This document shows, in pieces, positions 1-8,257 of a stretch of DNA of 64,000 nucleotides (position 1 is the stretch's first letter; each line of letters starts with the position of its first letter). Position numbers and translations under genes: made by a program. Origin of the DNA: Acidovorax sp. A1169 (GTDB lineage Bacteria; Pseudomonadota; Gammaproteobacteria; Burkholderiales; Burkholderiaceae_C); contig NZ_JAUZDX010000004.1 of the NCBI RefSeq assembly GCF_030704685.1, positions 124,001-188,000 on the forward strand, in the 5' to 3' direction. The notes below the pieces were generated by a model that saw nothing but the letters and a program-made list of their open reading frames with translations, was not told the DNA's origin and made no database searches.

Positions 1-16
1 TCTTCATTTTGGGCAT
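1..16 (-). CDS. rpmI: 50S ribosomal protein L35, 5' end only
   Basis: Only the first five codons lie in the window, reading MPKMK on the minus strand from an ATG at 16-14. This is the usual L35 N-terminus, and the position directly downstream of infC matches the conserved infC-rpmI-rplT order. The rest of the gene is beyond the left edge. The call rests on five residues plus synteny. Confidence 0.8.
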
Positions 17-93
17 GTGAATGCTCCTTTTCGTTGTGCTCGTGAGGCGTTTGCAAAGGGATCTGCAAACTTGTTGGCCCCGAGCCACTTTTT

Positions 94-113
94 CAGCCGG
101 TTTGCACCGGCTG
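94..113 (-). other. hairpin in the infC-rpmI spacer
   Basis: A perfect 7-bp inverted repeat (CAGCCGG / CCGGCTG, loop of 6) sits in the roughly 190-base spacer between infC and rpmI. No U-run follows on the minus strand, so it is not a standard terminator. In other bacteria the mRNA near rpmI is the target of L20 autoregulation or of RNA processing. Either role here is inference. Confidence 0.4.
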
Positions 114-205
114 TGCGGCAGCGTGTGACCGCTGCCTATCACCCGACGAGCCCCTTGCGGGACCCGCCTGGCAAATTCTGTCTCTTCCTTGAGGACTGCC
201 AGCCG

Positions 206-808
206 TCAGGCTGCGCTGCCGGAAGGCGTGCTCTCGGCACTGGCCTGCTTGGCAGCGGCGGGCTTTTTCTTGCCCGGCGCAATCATCATGATCATCTGGC
301 GGCCTTCCAGCTTGGGAAACTGCTCGATCAGGATGGTGTCGGCCAGCTCGTCGCGGATGCGGTTGAGCAGCGCCAGGCCCAGTTCCTGGTGGGTGATTTC
401 ACGGCCCCGAAAACGCAGCGTGATCTTGCACTTGTCACCCTCGGCCAGGAAGCGGCGGATGTTGCGCATCTTGATGTTGTAGTCGCCATCGTCCGTGCCC
501 GGACGGAATTTGACTTCCTTGATCTCGATCACCGTCTGCTTGGCCTTCGCCTCGGCAGCGCGCTTTTGCTCCTGGTACTTGAACTTGCCGTAGTCCATCA
601 GGCGGCACACCGGCGGATTCGCTGTTGCAGCGATTTCCACCAGATCCACATCCAGCTCACCTGCCATGCGCAGGGCTTCCATGAGGCTGACCACGCCCAA
701 AGGCTCATTTTCCGGCCCGGAGAGACGGACTTCCGGGGCCATGATTTCACGGTTCAGGCGGTGCTTGCGCTCTTCACGGTGGCGACGATCACGAAATTCA
801 GTAGCGAT
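206..808 (-). CDS. infC: translation initiation factor IF-3 with non-AUG start
   Basis: IF-3 binds the 30S subunit and checks start-codon/initiator-tRNA pairing. The 200-residue product has the N-domain ([16 protein letters not shown]), the basic linker and the C-domain ([31 protein letters not shown]). The first ATG (742) lies inside the conserved [11 protein letters not shown] segment and would remove about 22 N-domain residues. The reading frame continues upstream without a stop to ATC at 808-806, preceded by AGGAAG six bases away. An AUC start would fit the known IF-3 autoregulation, in which the factor discriminates against its own rare start codon (AUU in E. coli). The C-terminus has an Ala/Ser-rich tail of about 20 residues beyond the E. 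coli length. It lies 86 bases downstream of thrS in the same orientation. Confidence 0.93.
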   Translation of the reverse strand: MATEFRDRRHREERKHRLNREIMAPEVRLSGPENEPLGVVSLMEALRMAGELDVDLVEIAATANPPVCRLMDYGKFKYQEQKRAAEAKAKQTVIEIKEVKFRPGTDDGDYNIKMRNIRRFLAEGDKCKITLRFRGREITHQELGLALLNRIRDELADTILIEQFPKLEGRQMIMMIAPGKKKPAAAKQASAESTPSGSAA

Positions 809-832
809 GGCTATCTTCCTTCAATCAAAATA

Positions 833-853
833 CTACAAAAATTGTAGCTACAA
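833..853. other. AT-rich overlapping palindromes in the thrS-infC spacer
   Basis: The 86-base spacer contains two overlapping inverted repeats: CTACAA/TTGTAG (833-847) and TTGTAGCTACAA (842-853). On the minus strand the first is followed by TATTTTG, so it could be a weak terminator after thrS or an element affecting infC translation. Function is not decidable from sequence. Confidence 0.35.
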
Positions 854-894
854 CCGTACAGCTGGCAAGCGACAAAGCAGGTTTTGAATCAAAC

Positions 895-2814
895 TCAGGC
901 TTTGGTGGCGATGTCATTGGCGATCAACTCAGCGAACGCTTCGATGGACATCACTCCGAGGTCACGATTGCCCCGGCCGCGTACTGCAACGGCGCCTGCG
1001 GCCTTCTCCTTGTCGCCCGCGACAAGGATATACGGCAGCTTTTGCAACGAATGCTCGCGTATTTTATACGTAATCTTCTCGTTGCGCAGATCCACCGCCA
1101 CCCTAAGGTCTTGATTCGGCAGTGCTTTTTGCAGCCGTTCAACAATTTCGCGACAGTAATCGGCCTGCGCGTCGGTGATATTGAGCACCGCAACCTGCAC
1201 CGGGGCCAGCCACAGGGGGAAGGCGCCGGCATAGTGCTCGATCAGCATGCCGATGAAACGCTCCATGCTGCCCACGGTGGCGCGGTGCAGCATCAGGGGG
1301 CGCTTGCGGCTGCCGTCCTCGGCCACGTACTCGGCGTCCAGGCGCTCGGGCAGGTTCGGGTCGATCTGCATCGTGCCGCATTGCCACTGGCGGCCCAGAG
1401 CGTCCTTGAGTGTGTACTCGATCTTGGGGCCGTAGAAGGCGCCCTCGCCTTCGGCGATCTCGAACTCGCAGCCCGAATGGCGCAGGCCATCCATCAGCGC
1501 CTTTTCGGCGCGGTCCCACGACTCATCGGTGCCGATGCGTGCCTCGGGGCGCGTGGCCACCTTGTAGATGATGTTGGTGAAGCCGAAGTCCTTGTAGACC
1601 TTCTGCACCAGCGCCGTGTAGTTGGCGCACTCCTCCAGCACCTGCTCCTCGGTGCAGAAGATGTGGCCGTCGTCCTGCGTAAAGCCACGCACGCGCATGA
1701 TGCCGTGCAGGCCGCCGGTGGGCTCGTTGCGGTGGCAGGCACCGAATTCGCCGTAGCGCAGTGGCAGGTCGCGGTAGCTCTTGATGCCCTGCTTGTAGAT
1801 AAGGATGTGGCCGGGGCAGTTCATCGGCTTGAGCGCGTACTCGCGCTTTTCCGACTCGGTGGTGAACATGTTCTCGTGGTACTTGTCCCAGTGGCCAGTC
1901 TTCTCCCACAGCTGCTTGTCCAGGATCTGCGGACCCTTGACCTCCTGGTAGCCGTTGTTGCGATAGACGCGGCGCATGTACTGCTCCACCTCCTGCCACA
2001 GGGCCCAGCCCTTGGGATGCCAGAACACGGTGCCGGGCGAGTGCTCGTCCATGTGGAACAGGTCGAGCTCGCGGCCAAGCTTGCGGTGGTCGCGCTTTTC
2101 CGCTTCTTCCAGCATCGTGAGGTACTGCTGCAGCTCGTCCTTGGTAGACCAGGCCGTGCCGTAGATGCGCTGCAGCATCTCGTTGCGGTGGTCGCCGCGC
2201 CAGTAGGCACCGGCCACCTTCATGAGCTTGAAGAACTTGAGCTTGCCGGTGCTGGGCACGTGGGGGCCGCGGCACAGGTCCTCGAAATTGCCTTCGCGGT
2301 ACAGGCTCACATCCTCGTTGCTGGGGATGCTGGCGATGATCTCGGCCTTGTAGTTCTCACCCAGGCCCTTGAAGTAGGCCACGGCCTCGTCACGCGGCAG
2401 CACGCGGCGCACCACGGGCTCGTCCTTGGCAGCCAGGTCGGCCATGCGCTTTTCAATAGCCACCAAGTCTTCGGGCGTGAAGGGGCGCTTGTACGCGAAG
2501 TCGTAGAAGAAGCCGTTCTCGATCACCGGGCCGATGGTCACCTGCGCTTCGGGGAACAGGTCCTTGACGGCATAGGCCAGCAAGTGGGCGGTGGAGTGAC
2601 GGATGACATCCAGGCCATCGGCATCCTTGGCCGTCACGATGGCCAGCGGGCTGTCGGCCGTGATCTGATAGCTGGTGTCCACCACCTTGTCGCCGATCTT
2701 GCCGGCCAGGGCCGCCTTGGCCAGGCCAGCGCCGATCGAGGCCGCCACTTCGGCGACCGTGACCGGGCCGGGAAACTCTCGCTGCGAACCGTCGGGGAGC
2801 GTGATGTGAATCAT
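895..2814 (-). CDS. thrS: threonyl-tRNA synthetase
   Basis: Charges tRNA-Thr; class II synthetase of 639 residues, close to the 642 of E. coli. Visible parts are the N-terminal TGS domain (from [16 protein letters not shown]), the editing-domain HxxxH (HSTAH near residue 78), the zinc-site MNCPGH, motif 2 ([18 protein letters not shown]) and motif 3 ([19 protein letters not shown]), followed by the anticodon-binding domain. The start at 2814 matches the family N-terminus and has AAGAG about eight bases upstream. The frame stays open further upstream, but that stretch runs through a terminator hairpin and leader region, so it was not used. It is followed by infC and rpmI in the canonical order. 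Expression is probably attenuated; see the leader peptide and terminator entries upstream. Confidence 0.97.
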   Translation of the reverse strand: MIHITLPDGSQREFPGPVTVAEVAASIGAGLAKAALAGKIGDKVVDTSYQITADSPLAIVTAKDADGLDVIRHSTAHLLAYAVKDLFPEAQVTIGPVIENGFFYDFAYKRPFTPEDLVAIEKRMADLAAKDEPVVRRVLPRDEAVAYFKGLGENYKAEIIASIPSNEDVSLYREGNFEDLCRGPHVPSTGKLKFFKLMKVAGAYWRGDHRNEMLQRIYGTAWSTKDELQQYLTMLEEAEKRDHRKLGRELDLFHMDEHSPGTVFWHPKGWALWQEVEQYMRRVYRNNGYQEVKGPQILDKQLWEKTGHWDKYHENMFTTESEKREYALKPMNCPGHILIYKQGIKSYRDLPLRYGEFGACHRNEPTGGLHGIMRVRGFTQDDGHIFCTEEQVLEECANYTALVQKVYKDFGFTNIIYKVATRPEARIGTDESWDRAEKALMDGLRHSGCEFEIAEGEGAFYGPKIEYTLKDALGRQWQCGTMQIDPNLPERLDAEYVAEDGSRKRPLMLHRATVGSMERFIGMLIEHYAGAFPLWLAPVQVAVLNITDAQADYCREIVERLQKALPNQDLRVAVDLRNEKITYKIREHSLQKLPYILVAGDKEKAAGAVAVRGRGNRDLGVMSIEAFAELIANDIATKA

Positions 2815-2899
2815 GAGGGGTCTCTTGTCCGTGGATGTGGGTATGGGGTCGATCACGGGGCAGGTGCTGCGGCGCACGCCAGCCGGAATCGGAAAACAA

Positions 2900-2924
2900 A
2901 AAAGCGCGGAACCGGCCGCGCTTT
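2900..2924 (-). terminator. intrinsic terminator (attenuator) in the thrS leader
   Basis: On the minus strand a 10-bp perfect stem (AAAAGCGCGG / CCGCGCTTTT, loop CCGGTT) is followed by a run of T residues. It lies about 80 bases before the thrS start and about 45 bases after the stop of a Thr-rich leader ORF. Being inside the leader and upstream of the only gene it can control, it has the geometry of an attenuator rather than an end-of-gene terminator. Confidence 0.8.
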
Positions 2925-2959
2925 TGATTGGGGAGAGGTAAATCTCGTGCAGGCGCGAA

Positions 2960-2981
2960 CGGCCAGCCACTAGTGGCCGGT
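2960..2981 (-). promoter_or_regulatory. competing RNA segments of the thrS attenuator
   Basis: On the minus strand, segment X (ACCGGCC, 2981-2975, inside the last leader codons) and segment Y (CTGGCCG, 2966-2960) can form a hairpin around the leader stop codon: CCGGCC / GGCTGG with loop ACTAGT. Both can also pair with GGCCGGT or CGGCCGG in the 5' half and loop of the downstream terminator (2911-2918). This gives mutually exclusive folds of the classical attenuation type. Base pairing was worked out by eye, without energy calculation. Confidence 0.55.
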
Positions 2982-3011
2982 GGAGAACTCCGTTGTAGTT
3001 CGCGGTGTCAT
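2970..3011 (-). CDS. candidate threonine-rich leader peptide of thrS
   Basis: A 14-codon ORF on the minus strand reads [13 protein letters not shown] followed by TAG. Five of 13 residues are threonine, three of them consecutive, using ACA, ACT, ACG and ACC. AGAAAGG lies about ten bases upstream of the ATG. The stop codon falls in the loop of a hairpin, and a U-tailed terminator follows before thrS. Ribosome stalling at the Thr codons when charged tRNA-Thr is scarce would be expected to free an antiterminator and let transcription enter thrS. That is the mechanism of the thr, his and trp leaders; its use here is inferred from the layout. Confidence 0.75.
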   Translation of the reverse strand: MTPRTTTEFSTGH

Positions 3012-3062
3012 AACCAGATTGCCTTTCTCGCCCTTGTGGGAAATCAAACAGTTGATGCCGCC

Positions 3063-3068
3063 ATTTTA
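3063..3068 (-). promoter_or_regulatory. candidate -10 element for the thrS transcript
   Basis: TAAAAT on the minus strand lies about 50 bases upstream of the leader-peptide ATG, a suitable place for the transcript to begin. No convincing -35 hexamer was seen at 16-18 bases, so this is tentative. Confidence 0.35.
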
Positions 3069-3165
3069 ACCATGTTCGCCGAAGGGCGCACGGCCCCAGC
3101 CACCCGACGGCCCCGCCAGTCGCGCCCCGACAACATGCGCAGCGCGAAAAAACCAGCAGCCCAAA

Positions 3166-3197
3166 GCAAGAAGCCACCCCGCGGGGTGGCTTCTTGC
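3166..3197 (-). terminator. strong hairpin terminator downstream of aceA
   Basis: A perfect 32-bp palindrome: GCAAGAAGCCACCCC then GC, then the complementary arm, followed on the minus strand by TTTGGG. It begins about 35 bases after the aceA stop codon, so it most likely ends the aceA transcript and insulates thrS. Confidence 0.8.
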
Positions 3198-3231
3198 AGT
3201 CTCCTCACCCCTCTTGCCGAGGGATTTCAGA

Positions 3232-4551
3232 TCAGTGGAACTGCTCTTCTTCGGTCGAGCCGGTCAGCGCGGTCACGCTGGACTTGCCGCCCTGGATCAC
3301 GGTGGTCACTTCGTCGAAGTAACCCGTGCCCACTTCCTGCTGGTGCGACACGAAGCTGTAGCCACGGTCGCGGGCTGCGAATTCGGGCTCCTGCACCTTT
3401 TCCACATAGGCCGACATGCCGCGGGCCACGTAGTCCTGGGCCAGATCGAACATGTTGTACCACATGGAGTGGATGCCAGCCAGCGTGATGAACTGGTACT
3501 TGTAGCCCATGGCGCCCAGCTCGCGCTGGAACTTGGCGATGGTGGCATCGTCCAGGTTCTTCTTCCAGTTGAACGAAGGCGAGCAGTTGTAGGCCAGCAT
3601 CTTGCCGGGGTGCTTGGCGTGCACGGCATCGGCGAACTTCTTGGCGAACTCCAGGTCCGGCGTGCCCGTTTCGCACCACACCAGGTCGGCGTACTCGGCA
3701 TAGGCCACGGCGCGCGAGATGGCCTGGTCCATGCCCTTCTTCGTCTTGTAGAAGCCTTCGGCGGTGCGCTCACCGGTCAGGAAGGGCTTGTCGTTCTCGT
3801 CGTAGTCGCTGGTCAAGAGGTCGGCGGCTTCGGCATCGGTACGGGCGATCACCAGGGTCGGCACGCCGTACACGTCGGCAGCCATGCGGGCGGCGATCAG
3901 CTTCTGGCAGGCTTCCACGGTGGGAACCAGCACCTTGCCGCCCATGTGGCCGCACTTCTTCACGGAAGCCAGCTGGTCTTCGAAGTGCACGCCACCGGCG
4001 CCGGCGCGGATCATGGCCTTCATCAGTTCGTAGGCGTTGAGCACGCCGCCGAAACCGGCTTCGGCATCGGCCACGATGGGTGCGTGGTAGTCGATATAGG
4101 CCTTGTCACCGGGGTTGATGCCCTTGGACCACTGGATTTCGTCCGCACGGGTGAAGGAGTTGTTGATGCGCTCCACGACCTTTGGCACCGAGTCGACGGG
4201 GTACAGCGACTGGTCGGGGTACATGGCCGAGTATTCGTTGTTGTCGGCAGCGACTTGCCAGCCCGACAGGTAGATGGCCTTGATGCCGGCCTTCACCTGC
4301 TGCATGGCCTGGCCACCGGTCAACGCGCCCAGGCAGTTCACGTAGGGCTCGTTGTTCACCAGGTCCCACAGCTTCTCGGCACCGCGGCGGGCCAGCGTGT
4401 ATTCGACCTGGAACGAGCCGCGCAGACGCACCACGTCAGCAGCGGAGTAGCCGCGCTTGATGCCCTTCCAGCGGGGGTTGGTGGCCCAGTCTTTTTCCAG
4501 GGCGGCAATCTGCTGTTCGCGGCTCAGTTGTTCGTTGAAGGATTGGGGCAT
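3232..4551 (-). CDS. aceA: isocitrate lyase
   Basis: Cleaves isocitrate to succinate and glyoxylate, the first step of the glyoxylate shunt needed for growth on acetate or fatty acids. The 439-residue protein has the signature [10 protein letters not shown] with catalytic Cys200, and the conserved [10 protein letters not shown] and [11 protein letters not shown] segments. Length is typical of the bacterial 430-440-residue type. The ATG at 4551 is preceded by AGGAGTAGACCCC. It is apparently monocistronic, with a terminator downstream and a promoter region carrying two palindromic sites upstream. No malate synthase gene is in the window. Confidence 0.97.
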   Translation of the reverse strand: MPQSFNEQLSREQQIAALEKDWATNPRWKGIKRGYSAADVVRLRGSFQVEYTLARRGAEKLWDLVNNEPYVNCLGALTGGQAMQQVKAGIKAIYLSGWQVAADNNEYSAMYPDQSLYPVDSVPKVVERINNSFTRADEIQWSKGINPGDKAYIDYHAPIVADAEAGFGGVLNAYELMKAMIRAGAGGVHFEDQLASVKKCGHMGGKVLVPTVEACQKLIAARMAADVYGVPTLVIARTDAEAADLLTSDYDENDKPFLTGERTAEGFYKTKKGMDQAISRAVAYAEYADLVWCETGTPDLEFAKKFADAVHAKHPGKMLAYNCSPSFNWKKNLDDATIAKFQRELGAMGYKYQFITLAGIHSMWYNMFDLAQDYVARGMSAYVEKVQEPEFAARDRGYSFVSHQQEVGTGYFDEVTTVIQGGKSSVTALTGSTEEEQFH

Positions 4552-4880
4552 GGGGTCTACTCCTGAGGTTGGTTGAAAACACCGGGCTGCGTCTGCGGCC
4601 CATGGAGAGAACTTTAAGTCTTCTATAAGAGTTGCACAAGCTCTTATGTCTTATATAAGAGATAAATTTTTCTCTTTTAAAACAACACCTTATGCTTCAG
4701 ATTCCTCAATATGAAAACCGTTTTCTCGTATTGAGAGAAATTGCCGCACCGCAACATTCTTGCATTCCATATCGCCAAAAGCAATTTTTGCAATGTGAAA
4801 TTGCATGGATTCCGTCGCGCAAAAGTCCCCGCAGTCAGGCGCAGCAGGCAGCGCTCCCAGCTACCGCCTTGCCTGCAGCC
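4552..4880 (-). promoter_or_regulatory. aceA promoter region with paired palindromic operators
   Basis: This 329-base gap contains a perfect 12-bp palindrome TCTTATATAAGA (4649-4660) and a related site TCTTCTATAAGA (4619-4630), offset by exactly 30 bases, roughly three helical turns. A further half-site CTCTTAT lies at 4641-4647. Such short AT-rich palindromes are typical of dimeric repressors such as the GntR family, and metabolite control of aceA is common. The regulator is not identifiable from the window. The stretch 4690-4880 is AT-rich with no gene-like frame and nothing else recognised. Confidence 0.6.
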
Positions 4881-5303
4881 TCATTTCCTTACAGGGCGTG
4901 ACAATTCAAGCATCCAGTCGCCGCCCTCGATGCGCGCCGCGGCGGTCACCCGGTCGGGATTGATCTCGTACACCAGGCAGTCGACCAGCAGGCCGGCCAC
5001 CGGCAGCGTGAGCTCGCGTTTGAAGTATTCGTCGTCAGGTCTTCCGTGGATTTCCTCGATCCCATCGAGACGCTGCTCCAGCGCAGGCTCGATGGCGTAG
5101 ACCTCCCCCACCACATCCACGGCACCGCCCAGCAGCAGCCCGGGATAGGCGCCCAGGTGGTACAGCGTGCCCGCAAGGCGCGCCATGCCGACAAAGCGCG
5201 GTGCGGGCAGCAAACGCGTGATGTCGTTGGAGCCGCCCTTGCGCAGGGTGCCGTACACGAACACGCAGCGCAGCGGGCCAGGGAGATGGGATGCGTCAGG
5301 CAT
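4881..5303 (-). CDS. gamma-glutamylcyclotransferase-like (GGCT/AIG2 fold) protein
   Basis: A 140-residue protein with the N-terminal CVFVYGTLRKGGSN motif that defines the GGCT-like fold, where YGxLR binds the gamma-glutamyl group, and an acidic residue region typical of the catalytic Glu (EEIHGRPDDEYFKRE). Members include gamma-glutamylcyclotransferases and gamma-glutamylamine cyclotransferases; the substrate cannot be told here. Start chosen at ATG 5303 with AAAGGA eight bases upstream, rather than the TTG 24 bases earlier. It follows an oxidoreductase gene by 27 bases, so they are probably co-transcribed. Confidence 0.8.
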   Translation of the reverse strand: MPDASHLPGPLRCVFVYGTLRKGGSNDITRLLPAPRFVGMARLAGTLYHLGAYPGLLLGGAVDVVGEVYAIEPALEQRLDGIEEIHGRPDDEYFKRELTLPVAGLLVDCLVYEINPDRVTAAARIEGGDWMLELSRPVRK

Positions 5304-5330
5304 CGTGCAGATCCTTTTTTGGGACAACCG

Positions 5331-6308
5331 TCATGCGGTGAGCGTGATCTTTCCGGCGCGGCCCGGCACGTCGCTGGCGGCAGCCGCCCTGGCCGCATCA
5401 GCGATGTCGAAGGATGCTTCCACGGGCAGGCGCAGTTCGCCGCTGGCGGCCAGGCGGATCAATTCGCCGATCAGCCGCGCCATCTCGGCCGGTGGCGTGG
5501 CCTCGGAGCGCTTGGCACCCCAGAAGCCCTTGACCGTGGCCTGCTTGAAGATCAGGTTGTTGGCGCTCAGCACCAGCGGCTGGCCCGACATGGCACCAAA
5601 CGACACCAGCGTGGCGCCCGCCGCCACGACGTTCATGATCTGGTTGGCGGCGTCGCCGCCGATGGAGTCCACCGCACGCACGATGGGCTCACCGCCGGTA
5701 ATGGCCTGCACGCGCTCTTCCCAGCCGGCCTGCTCGGTCGAGACGCCGTTGGCGATGCCCAGGGCATCGAGTTCGGCCACGCCCGCATCGCGGCGCACCA
5801 GGTTCACCACCTTCACGCCGCGCGCCTGGGCGAGCATGGCCACGGTCTTGCCCACGGCGCCGTTGGCGGTGTTCTGCACCATCCACTGGCCCGGCTGCAG
5901 TTGCAGGTCTTGCAGCAGCATGGCGGCCGACAGCGGCATCGCAATCAGCTGGCAGGCCAGGCCGTCGGACACCGCATCGGGCACAGGGATCAGCTTGGCG
6001 CCCTGGGCCAGGAAAAACTCGGCCCAGGTGGCGCTGGCGCCGGCCAGCATCACGCGCTGGCCGGTCTTGAGGTGCGTGACGCCCTCGCCGAGCGCGTCGA
6101 CCACCCCCACCGCCTCCGTGCCCGGCACCGCCGGCAGCGGCGGCTTGTAGCCATATTTGCCGCGGATGATGGCCAGGTCATGGTTGTGGATGGGCGACAT
6201 CGCCATGCGCACGCGCACCTGGCCGGCCGCGGGCTCGGGCTCTGGGCGGTCGGCCAGAACCAGCACTTCGGAAGGCTCGCCAAAGGATTCGAAAACGACA
6301 CTGCGCAT
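5331..6308 (-). CDS. zinc-type alcohol dehydrogenase-like oxidoreductase (MDR family, enoyl-reductase/quinone oxidoreductase type)
   Basis: A 325-residue medium-chain dehydrogenase/reductase. The N-terminal GroES-like part has HNHDLAIIRGKYGYKPPLPAV followed by PGTEAVGVVDALGEGV. The Rossmann part has a nucleotide-binding segment ANGAVGKTVAMLAQARGVK near residues 150-170. Structural zinc cysteines are absent, which fits the quinone oxidoreductase/2-enoyl thioester reductase branch that uses NADPH. Start at ATG 6308 with GAGGAA upstream. The substrate is unknown. Confidence 0.85.
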   Translation of the reverse strand: MRSVVFESFGEPSEVLVLADRPEPEPAAGQVRVRMAMSPIHNHDLAIIRGKYGYKPPLPAVPGTEAVGVVDALGEGVTHLKTGQRVMLAGASATWAEFFLAQGAKLIPVPDAVSDGLACQLIAMPLSAAMLLQDLQLQPGQWMVQNTANGAVGKTVAMLAQARGVKVVNLVRRDAGVAELDALGIANGVSTEQAGWEERVQAITGGEPIVRAVDSIGGDAANQIMNVVAAGATLVSFGAMSGQPLVLSANNLIFKQATVKGFWGAKRSEATPPAEMARLIGELIRLAASGELRLPVEASFDIADAARAAAASDVPGRAGKITLTA

Positions 6309-6484
6309 GGGGTATTCCTCGGAACAATGGTTTGAAAAAAGAGCGGCGCCAGATCTGCGCCATGAACCCAAGGGAGCTTAGCGCCTGTGCAATCATCGCG
6401 GGGTCGCTCTGCCGACACCTCCATCCCGCTCGCGACCCCGGCGCTCCGTACCGGAACGCGGGTGCGAAAGCCGCCCTGAGCCCA

Positions 6485-7441
6485 ATGACCGCCCCCAGCC
6501 GCACCGTTGCCTACCTTTGCCTGGCCCTCAGCATGTCGCTGGTGGGCAGCTATGTCGCCCTATCCAAGCCGCTGGCCGCCGTTCTGCCGGTGTTCCTGCT
6601 CGCGTGGATGCGCTTTGGCATCGGCGGCCTGGCCATGCTGCACTGGCTGAAAAAGCCGGCCGACGAACCACCGATGACGGCGCAGACCCGGCGCCTGCTG
6701 TTCCTCGAATCCTTCCTGGGCAACTTCCTGTTCACCGCCTGCATGATCTACGGCGTGAGCCTGACGAATGCGGTATCGGCCGGCGTCACCATGGCCAGCA
6801 TGCCGGCGGCTGTGGCGGTGATGAGCTGGGCCTTTTTGCGCGAGAAGGTGGCACCCCGCACCTGGGTGGCCGTGGGTTGCGCCGTGGTGGGCATCGCCCT
6901 GTTTGCCCTGGCAAGCCCCAGCGCCGGCCATGCAGGCCCGGCAGGTGCCGATGCGCCTGCAGGCAAGGCCGACCTGGCCTGGCTGGGGCAGTTGCTGCTG
7001 CTGGGCGCCGTGGTGTGCGAGGCGGCGTACTCCGTGATCGGCAAGAAGCTCACGGGCGCGCTGGGGCCCAAGCGCATCACCTCCATCATCAACCTGTGGG
7101 GCTTCACGCTGTCGATGCCCCTGGGCCTGTATGCGGCGTGGCACTTCGACTTTGCCGCCGTGGGCTGGGGCACCTGGCTGCTGCTGGTGTTCTACGCCCT
7201 GGCCGCCAGCATCTGGACGGTGTGGCTGTGGATGACCGGCCTGCGCGTGGTGCCCGCCGCACAGGGCGGCGTGTTCACCGTGCTGCTGCCGGTGAGCGCG
7301 GCCCTGGTGGGCGTGCTGGTGCTTGGCGAATCGCTCAGCGGCCTGCAGTTGCTGGCCTTCGGCATCGCGCTGGCCAGCGTGCTGCTGGCCACCCTGCCCT
7401 CGCGCCTGGCCTGGCGCGTGGGCACTGGCTCACGCCGTTAG
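6485..7441 (+). CDS. EamA/DMT-family inner-membrane transporter
   Basis: A 318-residue protein made almost entirely of hydrophobic helices, arranged as two homologous halves of about five helices each. That is the ten-TM EamA fold of drug/metabolite exporters such as RhaT and YdcZ relatives. Start at ATG 6485 (MTAPSRTVAYLCLALSM), because the open frame upstream is polar and non-membrane. The transported compound cannot be inferred. The 3' end overlaps the convergent rraA-like gene by 12 bases. Confidence 0.88.
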   Translation: MTAPSRTVAYLCLALSMSLVGSYVALSKPLAAVLPVFLLAWMRFGIGGLAMLHWLKKPADEPPMTAQTRRLLFLESFLGNFLFTACMIYGVSLTNAVSAGVTMASMPAAVAVMSWAFLREKVAPRTWVAVGCAVVGIALFALASPSAGHAGPAGADAPAGKADLAWLGQLLLLGAVVCEAAYSVIGKKLTGALGPKRITSIINLWGFTLSMPLGLYAAWHFDFAAVGWGTWLLLVFYALAASIWTVWLWMTGLRVVPAAQGGVFTVLLPVSAALVGVLVLGESLSGLQLLAFGIALASVLLATLPSRLAWRVGTGSRR

Positions 7442-7942
7442 CGCCGCCGCGCTGACCACGATGCCATCGGCATCGGCGTAGAGCCAGTCGCCGGGGCGCA
7501 CCCAGACGCCCTGGATCTGCACGGCCACGTCGCGCTGGCCCTCGTTGCGCTTCTCGGTGGGCAAAGGCATCAGGGCCAGGGCACGGATGCCGACGGCCGC
7601 CGCACGCAGCTCGACGATGTCGCGCACGCAGCCATCCACCACCACGCCGGCCCAGCCATTGCGCACGGCCGCAGCGGCCAGGTTGCCGCCCACCAGCGCG
7701 CGGCGCAGCGAGCCACCGCCATCCACCACCAGCACGCGGCCGTTGCCAGGGGAATCGACGGCGGCCTTGACCAGGGTGTTGTCCTCGAAGCATTTGACGG
7801 TGCTCACCGGCCCGCTGAAGGCGGCCACACCGCCCAGGTCCTGGAACACCGGGGGCAGCACGCGAAAGGCACCGCTGTCGTCGCCCTTGTGCGCGTCGCA
7901 GAAATCACAGGTGCTGAAGGCTGCAGAGGAGGGGGCTGTCAT
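7430..7942 (-). CDS. rraA: RraA-family protein (HMG/CHA aldolase or RNase E regulator fold)
   Basis: A 170-residue protein carrying VDGGGSLRRALVGGNLA and GWAGVVVDGCVRDI, the substrate- and metal-site signature of the RraA fold. The family covers the RNase E inhibitor RraA and 4-hydroxy-4-methyl-2-oxoglutarate/4-carboxy-4-hydroxy-2-oxoadipate aldolases. The GxxxR-D aldolase motif is present, so aldolase activity is possible. The size and N-terminus (STCDFCDAHKGD) match the ~160-residue proteins annotated RraA. No aromatic-degradation genes are nearby to decide. Start at ATG 7942. Confidence 0.88.
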   Translation of the reverse strand: MTAPSSAAFSTCDFCDAHKGDDSGAFRVLPPVFQDLGGVAAFSGPVSTVKCFEDNTLVKAAVDSPGNGRVLVVDGGGSLRRALVGGNLAAAAVRNGWAGVVVDGCVRDIVELRAAAVGIRALALMPLPTEKRNEGQRDVAVQIQGVWVRPGDWLYADADGIVVSAAALTA

Positions 7943-8257
7943 GTTGCAAAGACCTTTCGTGCAAAGAAGACCAGAAGAAAAAGGGGGTGCTGCGCGGACT
8001 CTCAGCGCCTTTCATTGTCATGCACTGTGGTCGGGTGGCGCCCGCACCCGCATAAATCGCCAGGAGCCACTTCCCCCCTAGGGAAAGCACCAAAACGGTG
8101 AGCTTTACCTTCCCTGGGGCACCCAAGCAACAAATCGAGGCAAAAAAAGCGTTTTCTCCCTTGGAAACGCGTTTTTTTCCCAGTAGCATCGGCCTGCCAG
8201 CAGAGAGGCTAGGCTTTCACTGGTCAGACAATCTACTTCCAACAAGGAAAATCCAAC
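7943..8257. other. divergent intergenic region with nested hairpins
   Basis: This 315-base gap separates divergent rraA-like and SWIB genes. It holds a nested inverted repeat at 8080-8115 (outer AGGGAA/TTCCCT, inner CACC/GGTG) and an AT-rich imperfect inverted repeat at 8142-8178 (A-run plus GCGTTT versus AAACGC plus T-run) that resembles a bidirectional terminator. These could belong to a small RNA or to a 5' leader. No coding frame is convincing. Confidence 0.35.

Noticed and set aside
1042-2973. 643-codon open frame on the plus strand opposite thrS
   Set aside because: It is antisense to a certain thrS gene; length is explained by high-GC codon bias, and the translation shows no recognisable domain.
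2881-3020. T-box riboswitch in the thrS leader
   Set aside because: The T-box sequence and specifier stem are not present; the Thr-codon ORF explains the terminator better.
2815-3177. N-terminal extension of ThrRS in the same open frame
   Set aside because: It would pass through the terminator hairpin and leader; the family N-terminus starts at MIHITLPDG.
3214-4566. 450-codon open frame opposite aceA
   Set aside because: Antisense shadow of isocitrate lyase without family features.
5304-5327. TTG start for the GGCT-like gene
   Set aside because: The ATG at 5303 has a better-spaced ribosome site and fits the domain start.
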